DNA of 64,000 nt, taken from assembly GCA_000711775.1 (NCBI GenBank), contig ARYC01000666.1:36218-100217 (forward strand), given 5' to 3'. Of this stretch, positions 40,516 to 49,926 are shown in pieces (position 1 is the stretch's first letter; every line of letters begins with the position of its first letter). The position numbers and the translations under genes are program-made. Below the pieces are notes generated by a model, which saw only the letters and a program-made list of their open reading frames with translations, was not told where the DNA came from and searched no databases. The stretch is from Oxytricha trifallax (taxonomy: Eukaryota > Ciliophora > Spirotrichea > Sporadotrichida > Oxytrichidae).

Positions 40516-43500
40516 ATGAACAATGAAAAGAAATCAGGTTCTACATAGAATCGTTTATCAATGAGTCCTCCTGTTTTAAAAAACTCAGTTTCCTAAAAAG
40601 TAGTGTCTTCAGCATAGTCTAAATTTCAAGGAGGAGAAATTGGAGGAAATGCAGTTGAGGTATTTATAAAACTTTTCATTGAAATTTAATTATAGTCCAA
40701 GAGATTGTTAACTGAGGGAAAGCGTTATATGTATGGAAGAAATAATTATCATATCAATTTTGATTTGGCTTACGGGTGTTGTTAACCATTGGTCACACAT
40801 GTACCATTGGTCACACTGTAACAATGTCACATAGTCCACAATTGCACACACTGTAACTAATGGTCACAACTGCCACATTGGTCACCACATTCATATTATA
40901 TGATAATTTTATATGCGAGAGCAGTAAATGTTTATTTATAACTTAGCAGGGTCTTAGGGGTGCAGCCCCTAACGGGGTCACAAGGGGCAGAGCCCCTTGT
41001 TTCGCAAAAGCGAACAATGTAATAATTGCAGGGGTCTAGGGGGCGGCAGGGGCAAAGCCCTCCCCCGAAAAACCCATTTTGACCACTTTTTATGTTTATG
41101 AGTAATTAGTGGAAAATTTAATCGTTAATTAATAATCATTAATTATTTAATGAAAATGTCTGTTATATATATTCTTAACGATCTAATGAATTTAAGAATT
41201 AAGCTTAGTTCCTTCTCCACAAGGCTTCGTATAAGTAAAATTCCACCATCTCTGGGTTACCTGGTAATGTGTTGTAAACATGCTTTATATGGTATTTTAG
41301 GACTGCCCAAAGTCCCTCTATTAAGTTACTGTGTTGCATTGTTCTTCTTATACCATTCTATGATTAGTGAACATGTCTTTAGTGGTGTAGTTGTAAACCT
41401 TACCAATTAATGCCTAAGTAGCTTGCCCAACCATCTGTATGTACGATACTTTCAGGTTCTATATGTGCTTAAATGATGTTTTCTAATGTTTAAGTTGTCC
41501 TATCTATAACATTGAAGATTTTGCATCTTTAAGTCCCCTCTTCTATTATACCAACGATCCATATTTAACGATCATATATAGTGTCTTCAGGAAAACAATA
41601 CTATACTGATCTGTGAGTCCACAAGGACTCGTCTACTTGGACATTACCACTTAATATAAAGCTATCTTGCTCTTAAATCATTTTATCTTTAACAATTTCT
41701 CTGATTGCTTAGTAAAGTTTACTAATAGATTGTCTGGTTATCTTAAAATTAAAGTTGTCTTAAAGATGTTTAACTATTTCTGAAATATTGAGACCAGAAG
41801 GATAGAGATTAAAGATTATATCTTCAAGTATTTTAAGTGGCAAGTTTGATGGACAGTATATGTTAAGTCCTTCTCTAAGTGATCTTCTTGACCTACACTT
41901 ATAGTCTTAACACTAGTAAAGTGCATTTTCATTACCATTAGTAAATTAGTAATTACGAATAGACATTCTGTTTAAGCAGATATTGCATTAAAGGTGTTCG
42001 TTAAGAAGCTTACATATTGTAAAATGCTTAAGAGTCTAATTTAACTCCTAGTCATGTTCATCTTATTATACTTAAGAATAAGGTTGTTCCATAGTTAATA
42101 ATTATTATTAATTAACGATTAAATTTTCCACTAATTACTCATAAACATAAAAAGTGGTCAAAATGGGTTTTTCGGGGGAGGGCTTTGCCCCTGCCGCCCC
42201 CTAGACCCCTGCAATTATTACATTGTTCGCTTTTGCGAAACAAGGGGCTCTGCCCCTTGTGACCCCGTTAGGGGCTGCACCCCTAAGACCCTGCTAAGTT
42301 ATAAATAAACATTTACTGCTCTCGCATATAAAATTATCATATAATATGAATGTGTGACCAATTGTTGACAGTGTGACCAATAGTTACAGTGTGTGACCAA
42401 TTGTTGACTATGTGACCAATTGTTACAATGTGTGACCAATTGTTACATGTGTGACCAATGGTTAACAACGATTTGGCTTACTAACTTTTCAATGAAGCAA
42501 TCGCTAAAGACCCTAGTAAAATATACAATTTTTACATATAAAAATATTATAGGCAACTCAGAAGCTTTTTAGTTAAGAGGTAAATGTAAGATGGAAATGA
42601 AGGACTATTAAAATGCTTAATTCGACTTTACTATGGCTTTAAAACTAGATAAAAATGATAAGAAGAAATAAGCTGAACATTTGAGTAAGGAAATATGATA
42701 TTATTTCTAATCTGTATCAATTTATTTTAATTTTTTAGATTTGGCTGGTTAAGCGATGTTCTATCAAGGAAAGCTTGAAGAAGCTCTGGCATAATTTGAC
42801 AAAGCAATAAAAATAGAGAGAGATGTGGCAAGTCACTTTTACTTCAGGGCTATGGTAAAGCAAAAAGTAAATAGAACCGAAGAAGCTATTGAAGATTTCA
42901 GGAAAGCTATAGAGAAAGGCCTTAATGATTAAAACACGATGTGGCATGCATTTCATAACAAAGGTTAATGTTTGAGGAAACTAGGGCGAACTGATGAAGC
43001 TATAATAGATTTTAAGAAAGCAGTTGAACTCTAAGGTGATAGATCTGTGGGTCTGGATAATTTAGGAATGGCTTTGTTTGATAAACAAAACTATGAGGAA
43101 GCGCTGTTTGTTTTTGGAAGAGCTATTTCTATAGATTCAGAACCAGCTCATTACAGTCATAGAGGTATAGCTTTTTTCTAACTTGGAAAGTATGAAGAAG
43201 CGCTTAATGATTTTCATATGGCGATATCAAAGCAAGAAGACGAACCTCTTTTTTACTATCAAAGAGGTAACAAAAGATTTATTTTCATATACGACCCCTA
43301 AAAAGATAAAATTCCCGATTTAATAATAATATTATAAGCTTTTTAAAAATAATAATTATTTATAAATATAAGTTGAAACTATCAAAAGAATCTATATAAT
43401 ATTTTTAGTTATTAACAATTTTTAAATTGATAAATAAAAGCAATAATATATGAATAATATATATTATTTTCTTTTGCTTTTTGAAGGGTGGGAAAATTGA

Positions 43501-45021
43501 AATATTAGTAACGTTTACTTAAGCTTAAGTAGATACGATGATGCTCATTCTGACTATGATAGAGCAATTGATTTAGACTAATCAAACCCCAAATATTGGC
43601 ATGCTAAGGGTCTCGCCTTTGAAGGTTAATAAAGCAAATTACTTGGAAATTAAGGCATGGATTTGAGACATTAAGCAATCAGAATGTACGAAAAAGCTCT
43701 ATTCTATGCGGAGAATGACTTCATTTCAAGTGAATTTCATCTTGGAAAAATGCTTCATTTGACCAATTAGTTTCAAGAAGGTCTAAAGAGACTTAGCAAT
43801 GTTGTCTCAAAGATCCCTGATGATATAGAAGTTTATATTTAAAGAGGCTAGGTTTACTAAGACATGGGAAATCATCAGTTTGCAGTTAAAGATTTCAATA
43901 AGGCTCTAGAACTCAATTCAGAAAAACCTGAAGCATTTTATTATAGAGGTATCTCCAAAATGAAGTCCAAACTCTATTATGAGGCTCTTGAAGATTTTTA
44001 AAGGTATTTATTTAAATTACCTCTGATATTTTATTATAGAAGTAAGAATTTGATTGAAAATGAAGAAGATTAATTCATCCCAGGGATCCTTGATGGACAA
44101 GGCTGTTGTTTTTTGGCACTTCAAGATTACGATAAAGCTATCACTGTAAATTCCATATTTTAAAATTCATCTTGTTATAGTATTTTAATCAAGCCATAAA
44201 TTTGCAGCCTCAAAATATTAAGTTTTTAATGAACAGATCAAATTGCTTTTATACTCTTAAGAATTTCAAAGAAGCCATATCAGATATAGATTCCGCTCTT
44301 GTAATTAAAAAGCTGGATATATTTCTATATTTGATGTTATATATTAGTTGCAATAAGTAAAATTATAGTAAATATGTTCCAAAAAATAACTCATTTTTCG
44401 TAAAATTTGGAAATATAATTATTAACTTTATGATTCAACCGAAAGACCCTCAAATATTGTTTAAATTAGGATTGGCTTATTACAACCTACCAAACTATAA
44501 AAGATGCATCAAATCTTTAAAAAAAGCATTAAAAAATAATCCATACATCTCTTATGAGGCAGACATATACTATCATATCGGAATTGCTTACTCTAATTTA
44601 GATAAATTCGAGAGATCGCTCTATCCCCTGTCAAAAGTACTAATATTTTTACTTTAATTTCTTTTATGATAGTGTATTGAGATGATTCCAAATGACATCA
44701 GATATATTCATGAAAGAGCAAAGTCCTATTAAATGATATAATTTCACAAAGAAGCTATTGAAGATTTCTCAAATGTAATAAGACGAAATCCAAAAAATGC
44801 TCATGCTTATTTCAGAAGAGCTTTCTCATACAAAGCTGTCAATGTAAGCTTATAATCATTTACAGATTTATTATCTAGAATTTCTAATAAGCAGCCGATG
44901 ACTTTGAAAAAGCTAAAGAATTAGATCCTTTAAATCCAAGGCTCGTGGTCAATTACAAGAAACTTAAAGGGATAAATTGTATAGTACTATGTTTACCAGG
45001 AAATGAAAAAACTTTTATGTG
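40516..45021 (+). CDS. TPR-repeat protein 1, interrupted by a Merlin-type transposon and IES-like segments
   Basis: ATG 40516 (MNNEKKSGSTQNRLSMS), intron 40660-40695, exon ending FDLAY at 40773. The transposon 40774-42469 intervenes, then the frame resumes QLFNEAIAKDPS, intron, NSEAFQLRGKC. A long series of ~34-residue tetratricopeptide repeats follows (FYQGKLEEALAQFDKAIKIE; LGKYEEALNDFHMAISKQE; ADIYYHIGIAYSNLDKFERS) to TGA 45019-45021. Comparison with the adjacent paralogue at 45160-47506 shows two extra segments that are not coding and are flanked by direct repeats (43267-43507 and 44304-44432). TPR solenoids mediate protein-protein contacts; ciliary and chaperone-linked roles are common. 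The end (NYKKLKGINCIVLCLPGN) matches the paralogue. Confidence 0.85.
40762..40773. repeat. 12-bp direct repeat, left copy (GATTTGGCTTAC)
   Basis: Lies in the TPR1 coding frame (D-L-A-Y). The identical 12-mer at 42470-42481 follows the transposon and continues the same frame. It can serve both as target duplication and as excision pointer. Confidence 0.85.
40778..41136. repeat. Left terminal inverted repeat of Merlin-type element
   Basis: Outer ~130 bp are degenerate tandem copies of an ATTGGTCACAC-like unit. The inner part is GC-rich with nested palindromes (AGGGGTGCAGCCCCT, AAGGGGCAGAGCCCCTT, TTCGCAAAAGCGAA) and ends near AATCGTTAATTAATAAT. The inner ~230 bp match 42104-42340 in reverse complement almost perfectly. 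Confidence 0.9.
41136..42092 (-). CDS. Merlin/IS1595-like (ISXO2 family) DDE transposase, intact frame
   Basis: ATG 42092 (MEQPYSQVQQDEHDQEL) to TGA 41136, 318 aa, no internal TGA or frameshift. N-terminal zinc-ribbon-like Cys pairs (CNICLNRM, then YQCQDYKCRSRR), a helical region (EDIIFNLYPSGLNISEIVK), then the catalytic domain: first Asp in GNVQVDESLWTHR, second in ESIVHTDGWASYLGI, Glu in HSNLIEGLWAVLKYHIKH. This is the ISXO2-like DDE arrangement shared by bacterial IS1595/IS1016 and eukaryotic Merlin transposases, which cut and paste DNA between terminal repeats. Gln is TAA/TAG coded at many sites, so the gene is adapted to the ciliate code. It starts directly inside the right terminal repeat, which probably supplies the promoter. 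Confidence 0.92.
42104..42469. repeat. Right terminal inverted repeat of Merlin-type element
   Basis: Mirror of the left repeat. Its outer part carries about six tandem copies of a GTGTGACCAATTGTTA-like unit (42350-42465), cleaner than on the left. The inner GC-rich part holds the same hairpins. The transposase start codon lies 12 bases inside it. Confidence 0.9.
42470..42481. repeat. 12-bp direct repeat, right copy (GATTTGGCTTAC)
   Basis: Identical to 40762-40773; retaining a single copy gives the uninterrupted TPR1 frame (F-D-L-A-Y-Q-L-F). Confidence 0.85.
43267..43507. other. Internal eliminated sequence (IES) in TPR1, pointer GTAAC
   Basis: GTAAC at 43267-43271 and 43508-43512 flank 241 bp of very AT-rich DNA containing poly-A/T runs. 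Removing it with one pointer copy joins Q-R-G-N to V-Y-L-S in frame, matching the paralogue (N-R-G-N-V-F-L-N). Reading the segment as a GT...AG intron would not restore the frame. This is the expected form of a germline-limited IES. Confidence 0.8.
44304..44432. other. Internal eliminated sequence (IES) in TPR1, pointer ATT
   Basis: ATT at 44304 and at 44433 flank a 129-bp AT-rich insert. Joining through one ATT gives DSALVIQPKDPQILFKLG, aligned with ESALKVNENDPQVLYKLG of the paralogue. The insert has no coding character and its ends are not GT/AG. Confidence 0.7.
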
Positions 45022-45159
45022 ATCGAATGTAGATTTGAATGATATTTTATTATTTTATTCTAAAGATATAGTTAAAATGCCTCTCACCGTATAAATTATT
45101 TGATGGAATGCTTTAGAATTGACAATATATTTTATTTAAAACATTATAAGAATTAAACT

Positions 45160-47506
45160 ATGAAATCTGTAGGTGCAGGAAAAAAACCAGCTACAGCAAC
45201 TGGAAATTCTAAACAAGCTGCTGGTGGAAGAGCTTAAAAAGTAAAAGCAATTGGTGGTGAGACATCTGGAAATCCAGCAGAAGTAAGTAATTGGAATTCT
45301 TTATAATTGTTTGAATTTAGGCAAAGAAATTGTTTAATGATGGAAAGAAGTATTTTATGGGAAAGGGTAACGTACAGTAAACTTATATAATTACTTATAT
45401 ATTTTATTGAAAATCTCTAAATACAAGAAGTTTAGAATCTTGAGACTGCATTTTAATATTTTTCAGAGGCCTGCAACAAGGATCCAAGTAACCTAATATA
45501 AAAATTATAATTATCGTTTAGATATGGCTGCTGCCTATCACTGGAGAGGAAGATGCTATTAAGGAATGGGAGATTTTCAAAGAGCACTCTACGATTTTAC
45601 CTTGGCAATTAAACTTGACAACTAGCAATAAGCGAAACCCCAAGATCAAGCAGAACATTACAGTAATTTTATAATTGTAAGATAATCTAATACTTTTTAG
45701 ATTTTGCTGGTCAATGCCATCAGGAGCTTGGGTAATTAGATGAGGCTTTGAAGCATTATGAAATTGCCGTGAAGCGTGATCCATTAAATGGAAACTATTA
45801 CTATAATAGAGCATTAGTTAAGGCAAAATTAGAGAAGCTTGAAGAAGCTATAGAAGATTACAACAAAGCCATTGAGAATCTCTCAGACCAAAATTACATC
45901 TATTAAGCTAGATTTAATAAAGGTATCTGCCTAAGAAGATTGGGTAGACTTGAGTAGTCAATTGATGACTTGAAAAAGGCAGTTGAAATGAGAGCTGATA
46001 AGGCTAGCGCACATAATAATCTTGGTCTTTCTTACTTTGAGAAGGAAGATTTTGATGAAGCTCTTAATGAGTTCTCAAAAGCTATTTCAATTGAACCCCA
46101 TTCATTCCATTACAATAATCGTGGTCTTGCTCATTATCATATTGGAAAGCTTGAAGATGCCAAGAAAGATTACGATGAAGCCATCGCTAGAAATCCAGAG
46201 GATCCATTTTTCTATTTCAATAGAGGCAATGTTTTCTTAAATTAAGGAGACTATGATAACGCTCATTAGGATTATGATAGAGCTATCCAAATTGCACCAA
46301 ATAATCCTAAGTTTTGGCACAGTAAGGGTTTAGCACATGAAGGAAAATCATAAGAAGACTCTAAGAAAGGAGCATCAAGTGATTACACACTTTCTCTATA
46401 AGAAAAATCTATAGAAATGTACAAGCAAGCTTTGGCACTATCTGAAAATTTTATTTCAAGTAGATTCCATTTAGGATTGATGTATCATAGAACAAACTAA
46501 TTCCATAAATCTTTGAAATGTTTCTCAAATGTACTTCAGAAACTCCCTGAGGATAAAACAGTTTTCATTGCAAGAGGCTTGGTTTATTAAGATATGGGAA
46601 ATCATTAATTTGCAGTAAATGACTTCAATCAAGCTATTAAGTTAGATCCAAACTTCTCAGAAGCTTTCTATAGAAGAGGTGTCTCCAAACTAAAATCAAG
46701 AAGATACCATGAAGCAATTGAAGATTTCAAAATGAGTCTTGATCTTGACACAAATCAAGAAAATCCTGGAGTTTACGATGGACAAGGATGTTGTTATCAT
46801 GCTCTTAGAGATTACGATCAAGCAATTTCTTTCTTTAATACAGCTATTGAGAAGGATCCCCATAATATAAGTTTCTTAATGAATAGAGCTCAGTGCTACT
46901 ACGATCTATAAATGTTCACTTAATCAATTGATGATCTTGAAAGTGCCTTGAAAGTTAATGAAAATGATCCATAAGTACTATACAAACTTGGCTTATCATT
47001 CTATGCTTTCAATAAATATAAGAAATGTATCAAGACTTTGAAAAAGGCTTTGATAAATAAACCATTCTTAACCTATGAAGCAGATATTTATTATCATATC
47101 GGCCTTGCTTACTGCCATCTAGAAAAGTTTGAAAAGTCTATTTACCCTTATAGCAGAGTAAGTCTTTAAGTAATTTTTAACTCATTTATAGTGCATTGAG
47201 ATGATTCCAAGTGATATCAGATATATTCATGAAAGAGCTAAAGCTTACTAAATGATAGAGGACCATGAAAAAGCAGTTGAAGATTTCAGTTTAGTAATAA
47301 AAAAGAATCCAAAGAATGCTCATGCTCATTTTAGGCGAGCATTTTCATTAAAATCTTTAAAGAGATACCCAGAAGCAGCTGATGATTTTGAAAAAGCTAA
47401 GGAATTAGACCCATTAAATCCAAAGATGGTAGTAAATTACAAAAAACTAAAAGGAATTTCCTGTATTGTACTTTGTAAACCTGGGGAAGAGAAAATCTTT
47501 AGCTGA
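45160..47506 (+). CDS. TPR-repeat protein 2 (tandem paralogue of TPR1)
   Basis: ATG 45160 (MKSVGAGKKPATATGNSKQ), an Ala/Gly/Lys-rich N-terminus, intron 45282-45320, then AKKLFNDGKKYFMGKG, an intron to about 45465, and a TPR array (YHWRGRCYQGMGDFQRALYD; AHNNLGLSYFEKEDFDEALN; IDDLESALKVNENDPQVLY) to TGA 47504-47506. The end is VVNYKKLKGISCIVLCKPGE. It starts 139 bp after TPR1, same strand, and aligns with it along the whole TPR region, so the pair is a tandem duplication. A further intron is at 47158-47192. TPR arrays bind partner proteins. Because it lacks the TPR1 inserts, it is a useful reference for finding germline segments. Confidence 0.85.
45494..45518. other. Possible 25-bp micro-IES in TPR2, pointer TA
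   Basis: Upstream EACNKDPSN and downstream AAYHWRGRCYQG are in different frames. Removing 25 bp between TA at 45494 and TA at 45519 joins them (N-L-D-M-A-A-A-Y). The segment is pure AT-rich and lacks a GT donor. A sequencing error or another junction is possible. Confidence 0.4.
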
Positions 47507-47586
47507 AATTATCCTTTAAAAAATAATATTTCTCTATAATTATATAAACTTAATAAACGGATAGTTAATTATTAACTTTAGATTAA

Positions 47587-49886
47587 ATGGGTTATCTTAA
47601 TCTCAATGAAGTAAGCATATTTTAAAATTTGAAAAGCAATATTATAAATCTAAAATTCAAAATAATGATGGCTTAAGCTAAAAGGGTATGATTAAGAACT
47701 TCTTTTTTATTTTATTCATTAGAAAGCTAAGGCAACTTAAATTGACTACTCTAAAGTCAGCATTCAGTATATCGAGAATTACGTTCATAAAATTAGAATA
47801 ATAAATTTAAGAATTTTGAGGCTATTTTTAAAGATTGAAAACTTCTATGAAGATGCAGTGGAGAAGAAAATTGAAGGAGCAAAATGCTTATTGTATCTTT
47901 GCTTCTCTCATGAAAACATGGAGTTCATGTTGGAGCATGAAACTTTGTTCTCTACTATGGCTCGTACTTTGAGAGATGACTTCAAGAAATCACTTGAACT
48001 TACTCTCTATATGCTGAATATTTTCTAAGCTTACTCTAACTTCACTTAGTTCCACGAGTGGCTTTTATCTGTAAGATATCAAACTTATTTAAGATTGAAT
48101 TTTTATCCACAATACCTAATCTGTAACTTTTAATCACACAAATCTATAGAACTAAATTGGAGATACTACCATCAAAATTATTGAGCATGAAATTAAGAGG
48201 TATGTCTTGAGAGTAAAGGAATTTAAGTAAAAAACTGAGGATTGTAAGCATAATTAACATCCATATAATATTTATTAGTGCAAGTTGCTCAAGGAACACC
48301 ATAGTTTGATGAAATGGCATTGATAATGAGAAAGGAAGAGAGATAGCTAGCAACTACTGTTAAGAGATAGGAGAAAGTGCTATTTGTCGCTTTTCACCTC
48401 TTATTGAACTTAGCTGAGGACTTACAAATTGAGAGAAAAATGAAGAATAGAAATATCATCGGTCTTTTAGTTACTATGATGGACAGAAACAATCCAGATC
48501 TTTTGTTCATCGTGCTAAACTTTCTTAAGAAGCTATCTATATTTGGAGATAATAAGACTGAAATGAAAGAGCAGGGTATCATTGAGAAAATCAATCGATT
48601 TATTCCTTGCAATAATCAGCTACTTTTGTAAATTGCATTGAGACTACTCTTTAATTTATCATTTGATGAAGAAATTAGAATACAGATGGCAGAGCAAGGT
48701 CTCATCCCTAAGTTAGTTGAAATTTTGAAAGCCCCTGGATTTAGAGCTATGATATTGAAAATTTTGTATCATTTATCATTAGAGGACAAGACCAAGGCTA
48801 CTTTTAAATTCATGTAATATACTTATATTCATAAAATTTAATTGTCATAAGTTTACCTATACTGAATGTATCCCTCTGGTTTACTAGTTGATAATTCATT
48901 GCCCAGAGCCAATAGTCGGTAAAGAGCTTGTAGGTTTGGCTGTTAACTTAGCAACAAATACAAGAAACGCCGAGAGATTCGCTCAAGAAGAGCAATTGGA
49001 TGAGCTTATAAACAGAGCAATCAAATTCAATGATACTCTGTTATTCAAGGTTTGCAGAAACATTCATCTCAAATCAATTATAATGTTTGTTATCAATATT
49101 TAAGTGTTTATAATTGCTTAATTTGCTCCATCTACATTGGAAACATTCGAGAGATATCTTGAATAGTACATTTTGATGGCTTAATAATGTGGAGAAAACA
49201 CTGATCTTTAAGTTGAGCTCCTCGGAACTATGGTGTATGTTCATTCAGATATTTGGGAAGAGACAATCCTAAAGACTAACTTCCTTGAATTCGTACAATC
49301 AGGTCTCTTGACAGGGTTCGCAGAGGACGACATAATTTTAGAGACTGTGATGTTAATGGCATCAATATGTAGAAACGATCAGACAGCTGTTTTAATCGCA
49401 AATTCTTATATGATTAAAATGCTTCAAGACTTATTGGGAGCAAAGCAGGAAGATGATGAAATGGTTTAGCAAATTCTTAACACTTTCTTCAAGTTTATGT
49501 TCTTCAAACCAACACGTGATGTTGTACTACACTCTACTCAAATGGTCTCTATTGTCCTCGAGCTTTTGAGTGACAAGAACCCAAACATCAGAAAGTTAGT
49601 CAATGCCATCTTGGACTATGTTTAACTTCACGATGAAATGTGGAAACAGGAGATAAAAACCAGAAGATTCTAAGTTCATAACTAGGTTTACCTTCAGTTG
49701 ATGGATGAATACGATAAGAGATTCCCAACATAAGATGGAGGCATGTACGATTACTACTATGATGATAGAATTCAAGGTCAGCCAGCAGAAGGAGACTTGG
49801 TAGATGATGAAGAATTTGATAGTGATGATGCCTTATTCTTTGACAACAATGACCTAGCTAATAGAATCTGGGAGGACAACGATTGA
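47587..49886 (+). CDS. KAP3: Kinesin-associated protein 3 (KAP3), kinesin-2 accessory subunit
   Basis: The ARM-repeat body matches KAP3 along its length: EGAKCLLYLCFSHENMEFML, LEHETLFSTMARTLRDDF, IKIIEHEIKRYVLRVKEF, HLLLNLAEDLQIERKMKN, VLNFLKKLSIFGDNKTEM, VGKELVGLAVNLATNTRN, DLLGAKQEDDEMVQQILN, and the acidic tail with YYYDDRIQG to TGA 49884. KAP links the heterotrimeric kinesin-2 motor to cargo, including IFT trains in cilia. Introns needed include 47611-47675 or so, 47687-47722, 47781-47831, 48071-48149 and 48244-48278. The assumed start (ATG 47587, MGYLNLNE) gives an N-terminus much shorter than in animal KAP3, whose ~120 N-terminal residues have no counterpart here. It starts 80 bp after TPR2. 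Confidence 0.9.
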
Positions 49887-49926
49887 GTCTCTAATTGAAC
49901 ACAATAGTAATTTAAGTATTACTATT

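Larger units (their letters stand above)
40774..42469. mobile_element. Merlin/IS1016-type DNA transposon, apparently complete (1,696 bp)
   Basis: Long terminal inverted repeats (about 360 bp each) bracket a single minus-strand transposase frame of the ISXO2/IS1595 fold. The extreme ends are GTTGTTAACCATTGG (40778) and its mirror (to 42469), with four extra bases (GGGT) at the left tip only. The element is flanked by a 12-bp direct repeat and sits inside the coding frame of a TPR gene. Merlin elements are the eukaryotic relatives of bacterial IS1016 and typically make 8-9-bp target duplications, so the 12-bp repeat is longer than usual. The GC-rich repeats stand out from AT-rich surroundings. 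Confidence 0.9.

Noticed and set aside
45518..45814. 98-codon minus-strand frame
   Set aside because: Antisense of TPR2 exons with clear TPR sequence on the plus strand.
48144..48612. Minus-strand hydrophobic frames (two)
   Set aside because: Antisense of KAP3 ARM-repeat exons.
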